From positions 791,781 through 855,780 of the forward strand of contig CAJJDO010000006.1 in the NCBI GenBank assembly GCA_905183005.1: a stretch of DNA of 64,000 bases, in the 5' to 3' direction. Made by a program: the position numbers and the translations under genes. Origin of the DNA: Paramecium pentaurelia. Taxonomy: Eukaryota; Ciliophora; Oligohymenophorea; Peniculida; Parameciidae. This document shows positions 12,701 to 25,079 of this stretch, piece by piece (within the stretch, counting starts at the first letter, position 1; the number at the start of each line of letters is the position of its first letter). The notes under the pieces were generated by a model. The model was given only the letters and a program-made list of their open reading frames with translations, ran no database searches and had not been told where the DNA came from.

Positions 12701-14151
12701 TCATCAGTACCAGCCACTGTGCAACTATCATCTAAAATATTCAAAATTCCTAAAGGAGGTCTTTCTAAACATTCTAAAATTTATATATTATTTAAATAAT
12801 TTAATGGTCCTTGATTATTAGTCAAACCTTCAATTTTGAATAATCTATTATCGTCTTGAAATGTATCATACAAATAAAATTAATGTATCTTTTCTTAAGA
12901 ATAATTGATTATTAATTATTCAAAACTATTTAAACTATTTTATTCGAATCCAAAATAATCAACAATACTTATTTAATACTTATTTATTTATGTGGCCATT
13001 TAACAATTCATTGAATCAATTAAGAATTCAAATAATCTTTCATATAATTGTTTAATAATATTTTATTGTTAATTTATACATTCTATTCTACTTAATGGAG
13101 TATCAACTACATCATTTTTTAACATTTATCTCTATTTATAACATAAGCATCTTATTAATTCTTTATCTGAAATTCCTAGTAATTAACTTATCTGTACAAT
13201 TGATTTTTAATCAAGAATAGAACAATAACTAGCATGATCTTCAAATTAAATATTACCTAATTTTATTATAGATGCCAATATTCCTAAAATAGCATCAATA
13301 TTTATATTAAATAACTTAAGAGCATCAAAGGTATCTTAAATTTGTTAAGCTTCTTTTTAAGATAAATATTAGGTTGATTTAGAATTCAAAGGATTTGGTA
13401 CCAAAGTTTATTGTTAATTTGTATTGATATTAAATAATTACAATTATCCATAATTCAAGAATTAATAAAAGATATTAAAATTACTCTCTCCTTATGGTAC
13501 ATTATAAATACGTGATTTTTCAAGGGAAACAGCAGTAATATGAATACCACATAATTTTTAATCTTTATCAAAAAACATTTTAGAAACTCTCCCATAACGA
13601 GATGAATTAAAATTTCTCTAAGTCTTAGCATTTCCAAAAGCTTCTATAATTTAATTACAAGCCAATAGTTTGGTGTGAAGATTTCCAAATTTTGATAATT
13701 ATAATTAAATTTGTTTACTGATTTCAGATTTACCTGATCCTGATTCTCCAGTCATTATAATTGATTAAGGTATGTCAATCATTTAATTGAAAGCATTTAA
13801 TGTAACTTATTAAAGTTGTTAAGATTTAAAGTTTTCCTTCTGTATAGGATTAATACTAATAAAAGTTGATCCACAAAAAATTTGAAATTTTTTTTGTTAA
13901 AACCTTAAGTGTAATGCATTAAGAACTTCAGCTTCATTCAAAATTGATAGATCAATTAAATCTTCAAGATCTTGCAAATTATCTAAACTTCTTTGATATA
14001 TATTTTTGGAATCTGCTATATTACCTTCAGCAGTCCTAATCAAAAATGGGGATATTTAAAGAATAACTCCAGGAATTAATTTTTAGTCATTAAATATCCA
14101 ACAAGGAGTATCTAGCTTAAATATTATATAAAATTACTAATCTAGGCCCAT
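9714..14151 (-). CDS. Myosin heavy chain with IQ motifs and C-terminal RCC1 repeats
   Basis: About 1471 aa. The motor has the P-loop SIIMTGESGSGKSEISKQI near residue 135, followed by switch-I-like NSSRYGRVSKMFFDK. The spacing from DLIDLSILNEAEVLNALHLR is typical of myosins. The neck holds at least four IQ-type repeats (IQKTWKGYITRQ, IIIQKYIRRHQQRRYY, YIQGWIRSKWL, IVIQRGVRKYFNQYR) that should bind calmodulin-like light chains. The tail has RCC1 repeats, for example KVYTWGWGQMGQLGHGN and MMFSMGENTVGELGINRG. One 22-nt intron (9817-9838) near the 3' end is needed to reach the stop. Other introns may exist if their total is a multiple of three. Cargo and class are unknown. Confidence 0.92.
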
Positions 14152-14667
14152 TTATTATGTTAGAGCATATAATTGTTATATAATTTAAATATTATATATT
14201 TAATAGTTATATATATATTTTATATTTGTGTCTGAATTAAGATTAAAATTTTTGTGTATCATATTAAATTCAATAAAAAAATAAACAATTTTGGAAAAGA
14301 ATATGTCAAGAATTAAGAGTATTTTGTTAAAATTATGTACTATATATATATATTATACTCAATGGCAATCATCTATTATCAATTAGTATCTCTAATTTTA
14401 AGGTACTAATGTCATTAAAAAAGTATTGGATTATCAAATACTTTTAGAAGGTACCATTAAGTTTATGATTATCTTTCTCATCTTCATGAATATTTTTGAT
14501 TTTGATCAACCATAGATGGAGGTGGACTTTATCTAATTTAATCATCTTGGAGACGTTCTTAAAATAAAATATACATTGACCTCTATCATTTTTAAACCAT
14601 CCTTTGATTTTTTAGAAGGTGCTAGCAAGGCAATTAAATAATACTCAACACATTAAAATTATAAATA
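14152..14667. other. Intergenic region with short broken open frames
   Basis: 516 bp between divergent genes. Plus-strand fragments look weakly coding (TNVIKKVLDYQILLEG near 14410-14455, then IDGGGLYLIQSSWRRS near 14513-14560) but are in different frames and interrupted by TGA. A minus-strand frame is open over part of the same stretch. A partial repeat is present: TTTTAGAAGGTACC at 14443 and TTTTTTAGAAGGTGC at 14609. I cannot join these into a gene; they may be a decayed one. Confidence 0.4.
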
Positions 14668-15103
14668 ATGAAATTTACAAGTACAGACAATATTGAAGTG
14701 GATAGACAAGACTAATAGAAAATCAATTCTTTTAGTAGATTGAATATGCAATATCATGAACTTATTCGATTGAATTTGGCGTATTGAATAATAAAAATAG
14801 GATAGTCGAAAAGATGAATTAACTCGTTTGTCAGATAGTAAAGATGAAATGGAATTAATGGAGGATGATGAAAAGATTCCATTTAAATTTGGTGATTCTT
14901 TCATTAGAGTGAATGTTGAAAAAGTAAAGAACTTTTATTATATAATTAAGGCAAGAACATTGATAGATGATTAAGTAATTAAGATTAAGAAATAATTTGA
15001 AGAGGATACTAAGAAAATTGAAGAGACACTCAAATCGATGAATAATTTGAAAGCTAAGTTATATGCAAAATTTGGAAGTCAAATTAATTTAGATGATGAA
15101 TGA
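14668..15103 (+). CDS. PFDN4: Prefoldin subunit 4
   Basis: 136 aa after one 25-nt intron (14781-14805). The sequence follows the PFDN4 pattern: an N-terminal helix DRQDQQKINSFSRLNMQY, the central hairpin MELMEDDEKIPFKFGDSFI, and a C-terminal helix ending LKAKLYAKFGSQINLDDE, which matches the conserved AKFG.nINLe ending. This beta-type subunit sits in the six-membered prefoldin chaperone that delivers actin and tubulin to CCT. Length is normal for the family (about 130-140 aa). The intron is required: without it the frame stops after NLAY. Confidence 0.95.
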
Positions 15104-15136
15104 GCCTTTATTAACATATATATAAATTTAAATTAT

Positions 15137-17456
15137 TCAAATGTAAAATAATACTCCTTTCTTAACTAATTCTTCTATAGGAATGAAAGGGTCTTTATCA
15201 TTTCTTTAATACCTAGTCCCAATAAATTCACTCAAACTATGAGCATATCTAACAGGAGCTGGAATCTTTATTGGACCTGCAAAATTATAATACAACCAAC
15301 ATAATTTATATGTAAGAACTTTGATATCATCTTCAATATTAGGTAAGTCTGAATGTAATATTTTATATAATGTAGGTTAAGAGGTTCCTTATCTTGTAAT
15401 TTAAGAAATTAAATAAAAATTGGGTTGTTATCCTTCACAAATTTCCTTACTATCAACAATAGTTCCTGATGCTGGATTATCAGGTCTATGTCCAGCTTAA
15501 TAGAATTTTCCAGCTACTCTTTTATTACAAATAACAAGTACTAATTTACTTTAAGGATTTATCTATTTGATTGCTTAATCATATTAAGGAAATTCATCTC
15601 CAAGAACAACAGGTATTTGTCCATCTGAAACACCATCTCTATAAATTACTATTATTTGTGGAAAAACCATATTTTTTTCTTTGTAAATTTCCATGGCAGT
15701 TATTAAACACTTCTTTAAATTGTCTCCTTTGTAATCAGCCCCTTTTTATATTTGACTATGATATTTTGTCATATTTTTATCAAAAGTTGAACAAAAGGCT
15801 AAATGTTTAATTTGATGTAATCTATCATAACATTCAGCTGCACAAATCATTGTATGTTATTATTAAAAGATTTTTGGTAATTTATCAATTGCCCATGGAA
15901 CACCTCCCAATTTAGCACAAATTTAGACCATGATTTTATTAATTATTGATCTTGTATTTTTAGATAAAGTATCTTCTAAAACAACTTAACTTGGACAACC
16001 AATTTTTTATAATGATATATATTTAGCACATCTATATAAACGACTATTCCTCTTTTATCCTGGTAATAAAAAGATTATGAATTCTATTTTTTATTATTTT
16101 TATTCACATTCTTTATTTACATCATCACATAATTACATTAATGTTTTTTCTCTTTCTTCTTATAATTATTTTACTATTGGCTAAGAATAAAACCCATAAA
16201 ATTAATATTCAGATATGGCTTATTTCATATTTTCTAACAATAATTTTTTTGCTTCCTATCCTTTTTCTTTATAATAATGAATCAACACCCATACTAACTT
16301 CTTCTCTGGCATTTAATACATTTTCTTCTGTGTTTATTAATCTAAATTTAGATTTGATGAAGATAAATCAATTTCTTCATTACCCATCATTAATGTACCA
16401 GGACGAACAGTTTTAGCTTCAACATTCATGGATACATTATTCAATTTCAAACCCCATGTATCTAATAAATTTGCATTCGACCCTTTTTTAACTGTAGAAT
16501 TCATTTATTTAGCAAATTTTTCAGATAAATCAATTCTATCATAGGCATTTGGTTTTGTTATTTTAGCTACTTCCCTCATTACTGAGAAATTCTATAATTG
16601 ATTTAAAAATCTATACATTTTTAACAGTTTCATTTAAACCAGTTAATTAACATAATTCTGGAATCAGATAAATAACTTTTTCTTCTTATTTTCCTTTAAG
16701 TTTTAACATAGTTTTTATTAATGGTTATTTATCAGTTAATTTTATATTGTATCTTAATTTATAGTATTCTTTAAAGGTAGTTTCTTATCCATTTTCTGTG
16801 ATAAATAAATCTTTAGGAGACATTCCAGTTTCAATAAGATCAACCTTATAAAATTTTTGATTATATTTAGTCATCACTATCATTCCTTCATAACGATCTA
16901 CTTCTTTTGTTATTAAAAGATCATCAAGTAATGTATTTTATCTCAATATTTTATAAGCACAATCAATTACAACTCCAAATTGTTTTTATACTATTTGTAC
17001 TCCCTCCCAAATCTCAAATTTATGTTCATGAAATGAATGAGATTTTTTTGGCCAAAATAATTTATCTTTACCAATTTAAACCATTCCTTATTGTGTGCTA
17101 ATAATTTACTTTACAATTCTTGATAATATTTATTAAAGCTTTGCTCCACTTTCTATAGATTCAATAAATTTTAATGTTACTACATTTTAAATTTCTTCAC
17201 CTTCATTCAATCCTCCTAATACTTATGTTGCAATTTTTGTTGGTGAATAAATATTAAAATTAATACAATAAAATGTTATTAAACATTATGTTAGTTTTTC
17301 TCGATATGTTGTAATTGCATTTTATGCATTAATATCAGAATAGCTAGTCAATTCTATTTTATATCTGTGAATTTATCTATTAGGTAATAATTGAAATTAA
17401 TGAAAATTAGATTTTACTTTAACTGTTTTGAATTATTTATCTTGCTGTTATTACAT
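15137..17456 (-). CDS. Piwi-clade Argonaute protein
   Basis: 764 aa with one intron (16592-16616). Argonaute layout: N domain, PAZ region (about 150-330), MID, and a C-terminal PIWI domain recognisable from IINKIMVQICAKLGGVPWAI, IIVIYRDGVSDGQ and PIKIPAPVRYAHSLSEFIG. The linker IYLIPELCQLTGLNE is also typical. The second Asp (YRDG) and the final His (YAHSL) of the catalytic set are present. The first Asp, normally in a GxD motif, is replaced by Glu in MICAAECYDR. In Paramecium, Piwi proteins act with small RNAs in silencing and programmed DNA elimination; which pathway this one serves cannot be read from sequence. Confidence 0.95.
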
Positions 17457-17713
17457 ATCAAAATATAATTTGTTTTTTAAGAATTATATTATTTTTTTTT
17501 TTCTTTATAATTTATGAATTCAATAGGATGAAAAAAAGTTAATTTATATATTTATTTATATATATATATATATTCTATATTTTATTTTAATCTTCAATGA
17601 ATGATTAATCTATAGATGAGAAATTTACTATACATGTTTAAGAATTCAAATATTAGTTTTTAATATAATAAAATAATTCAAAAAGAAGAACAAAAAATAA
17701 AATTTAAATTAAT
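17457..17713. other. Short AT-rich intergenic region
   Basis: Between the Piwi start and the 3' end of the next minus-strand gene. It contains an AT microsatellite around 17556-17573; no coding frame or RNA gene was seen. Confidence 0.6.
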
Positions 17714-18357
17714 TCATCCACTCACAAGACTTAATAGATATTCATCAAAAGTTTTTGTATTATTTATTGCTTTATCAATCATATCTTTCAATTATTATGA
17801 TTATTATTGTGTTGATTGTTTCATACTAAAACTCCTAGATTTTGGCAAAGCCGTAGCCTATTCGTTAGATGAATCCATTGATTAGAAAAATGTACTATTC
17901 CCTTATTGTTTTCGATATGAATACTCCCATTCTCTGTTCACAACCTTATAACAATTATTCTTATTACCTATTTACGCTTAGTCTAAGTAGGAGAAGTTAT
18001 TTCTTAAAGCACATCCATCAATTAATTCTTAGAAACTCTTGAGATCTTGTTATTACTTCTCAATTTTGAATTAAGATGAAATGAATTAGTTTTTTTAAGT
18101 ACTACATCAATAATTGGTTATTCTTTGTTCTCTTTTGCTTAATCACAACTTTAATAAAATGTGCTAAGATTGCTAATTTCTGATTGCTAAGACTACATCT
18201 TTGCGTCTGTTTAACTCAAAGTCAAGGATGTATCAACGCTATCTCTAGTTTGTAATAAATGTTAAGCTTTAACAAACAATGTGCGAGGTTAGTATCTGAT
18301 TACTGGAGGTTCAATTTTTTTTAAACAAATGTACTTAGGAGTGCGGAATTCGATCAT
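17714..18357 (-). CDS. Unknown small protein, Ser/Gln-rich; 5' end uncertain
   Basis: 206 aa from the first in-frame ATG (18357), with one 23-nt GT..AAG intron. The open frame continues upstream to about 18485 without an ATG (ELISLRSNQSDLQSISVKKV), so a first exon may be missing. Readable parts are MIEFRTPKYICLKKIEPPVI, a basic segment NSKLRSNNKISRVSK, and the C-terminus KTFDEYLLSLVSG. Probably disordered over much of its length. It is divergently placed relative to the gene at 18520, separated by a very short shared upstream region. No family recognised. Confidence 0.65.
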
Positions 18358-18519
18358 TCCGTTATTATTATATTTTAATATGAAAACTTTTTTTACAGAA
18401 ATGGATTGTAAATCAGACTAGTTACTTCTCAAAGAAATCAACTCTCTTTTTATGCGTCTTAACTTTGAATCACCTCGTACATAATAAGCTATGAAAGAAC
18501 TTAATCTAACTAAATAACA

Positions 18520-19796
18520 ATGTCAAATTAAGTAAACAAATGTGTAAATTATCATATAAGAAATCTCTCTGAATTTCTACAATATCATAATGAAATTGAT
18601 GCCATGTATCTGAATCATTTGCAACTTTTAAAAGGTAATTCAATTTTTCCTCTACTCATATCTTAGATAATCTCTCAATTTTAGTGAATCGAAGAAGGGA
18701 AATTATAGGCCCTTCTATTAAAATTGTATTCACAACTCCCAAGTAATCAAAGTAATTCAATTTTCTCAAAAAAATATTTGATCATGACCTAAAACAGTTA
18801 TATCAATCAGAGATGCTAATTAAATAATAATAATAAAAAAACACAGATAAAATCTTTAAATAAGTTGAGGATACCTTAAAATCCATTTCTAATAAAGCTA
18901 AAGTTCATAATAATACTGTTGAAAGGAAACTATCCCTATTAAAATAAAGTAGAGAAGATGATTTAGATGATAGATTAAATAAGAGTCTTGATTTTGATTC
19001 CAAATTTGAACCTATCCAAAAATCATTATAAGAGTCTAAAACTAAATTCAAAGTTATGATGTCATCAAAAACATAATAATTATTGGATTATCATCTAGAA
19101 AAAAAGAAAAATATTATTGATCAAGAAGAATTGCGTAGAACTAATTTATAATTTAATACAATAGAAAAATCTTAAAGAAATTCACATTTTAAATAAGGTA
19201 TTTCTAGTCAAGATCGTATTGAATTAGTATAAAAATAAGAATAAGAATAATAATAAAATGTAATCACAAAAATTGTTAAATCAATATAAAAGACATCAAT
19301 TTAGACTTAATAGAATTAATCTATTATGCAAAATACTGTTTAGAAAATGAAAGAAGTATAAGATAAAAAAATAAATAAAGTCTAATAAAACCTAACTTCT
19401 AAATCTCTAATGTAATCAGAACGTGAAAATACAATAACTTAAGATATCTAAGATAAAATTATATCAAGTAATACAAAAGCAAAACAACGCTTATTGGATA
19501 TTTAATCAAAGTTAAGAAATTTAAGTTAATAAAAATAAGAAAAATAATAAGAATTACTTAATAATTATACTAATAAAATGGAAAAGAGAAATGAAACCAT
19601 AATAGAAAAGCATCTCAAATTAAGATAGAAACTTAAAAAGAGTTAAAATTCTAATAAAAATATGGTTTAATAATAGCATTAATTAATTATTGAAAAGGAT
19701 GAGTTTAATCAAAATATTACTAAAGCCTAAAGGTTAATAGTTACGAAACCAACAAAAAATATTGAAGAATTACTCAACCATGTTCTTTTTAATTGA
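18520..19796 (+). CDS. Unknown Gln/Lys-rich coiled-coil protein
   Basis: 414 aa with a single 32-nt intron after MSNQVNK...LNHLQLLK; the spliced length is an exact multiple of three. After a small ordered start (LSILVNRRREIIGPSIKIVF) the chain is highly charged and glutamine-rich with heptad-like spacing (HLEKKKNIIDQEELRRTNLQ). It ends NIEELLNHVLFN. Likely a coiled-coil structural protein. The stop lies 18 bp before the ATG of the LRR/coiled-coil gene, so the two are tandem with almost no spacer. Confidence 0.75.
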
Positions 19797-19814
19797 ATTT
19801 TTTAATTATATTTT

Positions 19815-22800
19815 ATGATTGTATCTCATAATAAAATTACAGAGTAACTTATTCGAAATTAAGGGGAAGAACCTAATAAAACAATAAAATTATCTTTGCG
19901 AAGTATGAAACTGAGTGTAATCATAATATTTTACATAGAAAATAGAAAATTTAGATTAATTAGTACTTCTGTAAGAATTGAACCTTAGTCATAACAATAT
20001 AATAAAAATAGAGAATTTGAGATTGCCAGCACTTAAAGAACTCAATCTTTCTGATAATTTTATCAAATCAATGAATGGATTAGAATTTTTACCATCTTTA
20101 ATTAATTTGAATTTGAATGGAAATTAAATAACTGAGATTAGCTTAACAAATCATTCTTTAGAAACATTAAAGCTATCTAGAAATTAAATAAAGGACCCTC
20201 TATAATTATTAAATCTTAAACCTCTTTTAAATTTGAAAATACTTTCTATCAGTGATAATCCTTTTTGTAGAACATTTAGTTACATAGAATATCTATGTTT
20301 TTTAAATCCTACACTATAAGTTTTAGACAATAAAGTTATTTCTAATTAACATGAAATAGCAAGACAATTGTATGGAGAACCAATCCCTAGTGATCATTAA
20401 TAATTACTCTAAAATATTAGACTGGTTTAATTAAAAAAACAAGAAATTGATGCTGAAATAGCTTAAATAGAAAATAGAATTTAAAGAGCTACTAATTTAA
20501 TTCAAACCTATCAAAATGATTCTGATAGTGAGGATGAAACAGACAGACAGGTTACCAACAAAGCATTTCTTTCTTTAAAATCTTAGTTAGAAGAGCATTA
20601 CCAAGTTCGCTAAGAAACTGATGATGCTTTGTAGGAACTTAAATAATAACTTGAATATTATAAGTTATAACCAAAGGAAAAACTACCAACTGAATAATTG
20701 AATAGAATTAATTCTCTCTTTGTTAGACTATAAGCAGTACTTCAAATAAATTTAACTAAATGTTAAAGATCTTTATTTGAAATGGCTTTGTAGGGAAGTA
20801 TAGAGTAAGTTTTGTAAAGCGTAGTGGATTTACTAGAAACAATTTTAGATAGAATACCCTTGTTACCTTAAGAAAGTATATTATAAGAAGTAGCTGCTTA
20901 AATTCATGATCAAATTTAAGATTTATATTAGAGAGTTTCTACTAATTCATTAAATTAAATAGGAATTTAAGATAAACCTATAGAATCATCAATTGTACTT
21001 TTAAAGAAGTTATTTAAAAGAGCAGAAAAGAAATACAAGAAGATTGATGAATTTAATGTAATCAAGGCTTAATTTATAAAAGATTTTGAAATAGAAACAT
21101 AATAATTAGCTGAAAAGTGGAAAGATTATGAAAATAAAAAAGCATAATTACTTCAAGAAAAAGATACAATTAGTAAAGAATTAGAAGAGTAATTTGAATA
21201 AATTATGCAATAGAAAGAAGATCTTAAAATGTAACATTAATAAGTTGAAGTTTAATTTACAAAATCAAATGAAGATTTTAAAATATTTAGAGCAAAATAA
21301 AATGAGGCTAGAAAATGTTTATCTGATGAGATAACTAGACTTGGTAGATAATAGGAATAATTAGTAATAATTTGAATAATAATAATCTAGTGTGAAGAAG
21401 TTTAAGAACTTTAAAGTGAAATGGAAAGACTTAAAGATACAAATGCAGAAAAAGAAGAATCCATAAGATTATTAAATGAAGAAATTGAAATGTTGTAATA
21501 GAGAATCTAAGATTAATATTAAGTTAGTTTTTAGATTAGAGAAGATCAATAAAGAGCATTGAATAATATAGAATATTTGAATTCATAAAAAGAATTAATA
21601 AGTAAAGATATAGAGGAATTACAATTTGAATTTTCAAAAAAAGAATAAGATATAATGGATTAATAAATAAAATATTAAAATGAAAATAATAAAATAAAAT
21701 AATTACTTGAAGAATTAGATACTTGTCATTCAAAATTAAAAAACACAGAACAATTATGCAGAGAAGCAGATAGAGTTTTAAAATAATTAAATAATTCTAT
21801 AGCTGATAAAGAGTAAGAAATTTAAAAATATGATAAAATCATATTGGAATCAAATATTGAAAAAGAGAAAATAAAATAATCTAAGAATGAGAATTTGTAG
21901 ATCAAAAAAGAATCATAGAAATTTAGGACAGAATTAGATAATTTAGAATATTAATTATAAGTAAATCAAGATAATTTATAAAAAAGCAAAAAGAATTTAT
22001 AATAAGTGACATAATTAACTATAGAGAAAGAGTAAGAATTATTATAAATAGAAAAATAGTTAATTAATACAGAAAAATAAATATAAGATTAATTAAAATA
22101 AAAGGATATTTTAAGTAATGATTTTGACATCTTATAGAAAGAATTGAAAAAATTAAATTTTGATAAAGCTAAATTATAATAATAAGTAGATGATGCCAAT
22201 ATAGATTTACAAAGCATTAAATAAGAATATTAAATTTAATAATCTAATTTACAATCTTTAAATAAATAAATTGAATAGAAGGTTACAGAATTATCTACAT
22301 AAACACATTATCAAATGCATTAAGGATAAGAACAAATTATTAATTTTCAACATTAATTGTAAAAATTATAAGAAGGTATTGAAATTAAAGGATAAGAATT
22401 TAAATTATTAGTTGATTAAATTGATTAATTATAATAAAAAAGAGATCATTTAATATAGAGTATTTAATAATTATAATCATCAGTTTTACAAGAAGAATAA
22501 AACACAAACTAAAAACCATATGTAAATATTAAATTAAATTAGATTTTACATGATGAAGAATCACTCCATTCTTAAAGCTATGATAAACTAAAATCGGATT
22601 GGTTAAAACCTTCAAAAAATTCTGCAATAAAAAGTTATACAAATTTTGCCTTATTAAGTGATTTAAGTAAGAAATTTTAGCCAAGATCTGCAAATTAATC
22701 TATGTTAAGGAAATCTCCTTAAGGAAAAGATTAATCAGTTTAATCTGTTATTTAAAATTTAGAAGAATTAAACTAAAATTTAGATAGAATGTATATGGAA

Positions 22801-22824
22801 AGTCTAGAAAGATTTGAATCCTGA
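19815..22824 (+). CDS. Leucine-rich-repeat plus long coiled-coil protein (centriolin/LRRCC1-like)
   Basis: 986 aa after two introns (22 nt near 19916; 27 nt at 21362-21388). Residues about 25-170 form SDS22-type leucine-rich repeats: LVLLQELNLSHNNIIKIENL, LPALKELNLSDNFIKSMNGL and LETLKLSRNQIKDPLQLL, closed by an LRR cap (DNPFCRTFSYIEYLCFLNP). From about residue 230 to the end the chain is long coiled coil. Centriolin and LRRCC1/VFL1, which act at centrioles and basal bodies, share this order of domains. The match is by architecture, so the exact orthologue is uncertain. The tail is Ser/Pro-rich (SKKFQPRSANQSMLRKSP). Confidence 0.85.
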
Positions 22825-22986
22825 TTATTAATAACTATCATAAATTGTTTTTATAGATAAATAATTTTTAATGTTTAAATTACTAAATTAAAAATATCAT
22901 ATAAAATTATAATATAATTTAATAGATATTTTAGAAATCAATATATTAAAATTTTAATACATATTTAATAAACATATAGCTTATGT

Positions 22987-24968
22987 TCATACTGTGATAA
23001 TAATATATTTCCAAAGCTTTATTGCATCAACCATCCACATCAATGAAGTATCATATTGCCTTATAGCTTTTTCAATAAGATGGACAAATTTTTCAAATAT
23101 ATATTCACTAATTTTAAGTCTAGAATGGATAGCTTGTATATCAGATCTTTTAAAATATTTTCTACCTGATAATAAATATTCAAATTTCTTTAAAACAACT
23201 TTATTTACATTTGCATCATTACTATCAAAGATGTTCTTAATATCTACATTTGATTTCAATTCATCAGAAATTATTGGAATAAATTCACATAATCTTTAAC
23301 CTATAATATCACAAGGTAATTTTTAATTTGTTATGTAAGGAAGTATCAAATCAAATTCTTCTTCAAAGTCTTGAAATATTACTCTTTGTGGATTCAATTT
23401 AGTTAATAAGATCATCATTTTTTCTTTGATACTTTGATATAAATTAAGATTAATTGAATGTTAACAATGAAATGATTACAAATCTTCAAGTGTAAAACAA
23501 TTATTTTATTTATTAAAAGCATAATGCAAAAAATACTTAGTATGTTCTATAAATGAATCAAATCCAACTTTATGAATAAAATTCTTATATATATATTAAT
23601 CTTATTAACATAATTTGATAAATTCAGTAGTAAAATTATCTATTCCTTATTATTTATATACTAAATCTTTAATACTATCTTAATTGATAACAGCTGCTTT
23701 ATAAGCATCAGTTTACTCTAAAATATACCAAATGACTTCTTTTTAAGTATGTTTTGATAATGAACCTGATAAATAGTATTTAAAAATAGAGTATTGAACT
23801 GATGTAATTTCAAATGCTTTATGAAAATCTCTCATTGAATCCATAACATAATTTGTAGATTCAGCTGATCCAACAATAAATCCAAAAATTCTACTAAATT
23901 TAATTGCTTATTCTTCTTATTTTGTTCCTTTAAATAATGGACTCAGTGAAAAATCTTCAAAGATTTGACTATACATATTTTTGGCAATAGTTCTAATGTT
24001 ATCTTTAACATTTTATACAGAACGAGACTAATGGATAATATTGATAAATTACATCAGAGACGATAGCTCCTCTATAGAATTCAACTGCTTAAGCACATTT
24101 AAAGACTGTCTCTCTATTTATTTTCAATTAAATTAAGTATTTAAGATAGAGATATTTGAATCTATTGAACATTTAATCAGTTATATTTAGAGTTGAATGT
24201 AATTGTTTTAAAGTTTCAAAATGATAAGTAAGTTTATTACCATTACTTATATCAATAAGTGATTTAACTACTCCTTTCATTTCAGCAACTTCTCTTAGAA
24301 TAGGTCCAATTAAATCATCATCATTTAAGATAGTTCCTAATTCTTTAGTATAATCATCTAAACCTTCCATTTTTTCAAATTCACTATGACGTGTTATTCC
24401 ATTTTTTGGCCTATATAAAATTAAATTAATACTTTTTATCTGTGAATTATGATAAGAGGTCTTTGATGGATTTGCCAGATGAAAATGGACATTGTTGTTA
24501 TTAAACTTATTATTATGATTATTAAATTTATTAGGACTAGTGATAATGTGATTTTCTTAACACAACTTGATTTGTGAATACACCTGTGTTGTTATCTTCT
24601 CTTGAAGTTTTTACACTGCCAGTATTAGATTTAGTATGATTCTTAATAGTAAATAATCTTTGAAAATTTCTGCTAGAACCTAGATCAAATTAAGTTGTCT
24701 CCTCAATTTATATTGATTAATTTTTTTTCTTTTTTTACTATTGGGGAGTTAGAGATTTCTATGCTGAATTTACTCTATCAATGTCTATGCAATTTGCAGA
24801 TCCTCCTTTTCTGACTTGCCAAGAATTATTGGTCTAAGTAAAATCTAAAGAAGGTAATTTTTAGAATAAATATTCTTTTCTTGAAGTTTGAATTTCTTTT
24901 GTCGATTTGCTAAAATTAAGTTGGCTAAAAGCATGTTATTACATTTCACCAGAATCTCTACGAATCAT
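22987..24968 (-). CDS. Four-domain tandem truncated-globin-like protein
   Basis: 644 aa after two introns (24411-24432 and 24028-24052). Residues 1-190 are Ser/Gln-rich and probably disordered. Four truncated-globin-like units follow, at about 195-298, 299-412, 413-530 and 531-644. Each ends in the F-helix/G-helix pattern seen around the proximal His of 2-on-2 globins: KQLHSTLNITDQMFNRF, RDFHKAFEITSVQYSIF, QSFHCQHSINLNLYQSI and QAIHSRLKISEYIFEKF. The candidate haem histidines are H250, H367, H485 and H599, spaced 117, 118 and 114 residues apart. Unit 2 also keeps the B-helix pattern MYSQIFEDFSLSPLF with Tyr at B10; the others appear to have Leu or Phe there. Known truncated globins bind O2 or NO; here the function is unknown. 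Confidence 0.88.
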
Positions 24969-25079
24969 AACAATTAGATAAATAATATTTATAATATAAT
25001 TTCTTAAAAAATAGTAATATCATTTGAGATATAAATTTTTACTGGTACACCTATCCTATTTATTTAATTATTCTGTTAT

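Noticed and set aside
18485..18520. Shared promoter motif between the divergent genes
   Set aside because: The spacer is too short and AT-rich to single out a motif, and the left gene's true start is not settled.
22994..23299. Plus-strand 101-aa ORF
   Set aside because: Antisense to the fourth globin-like unit, whose frame fits a known fold.
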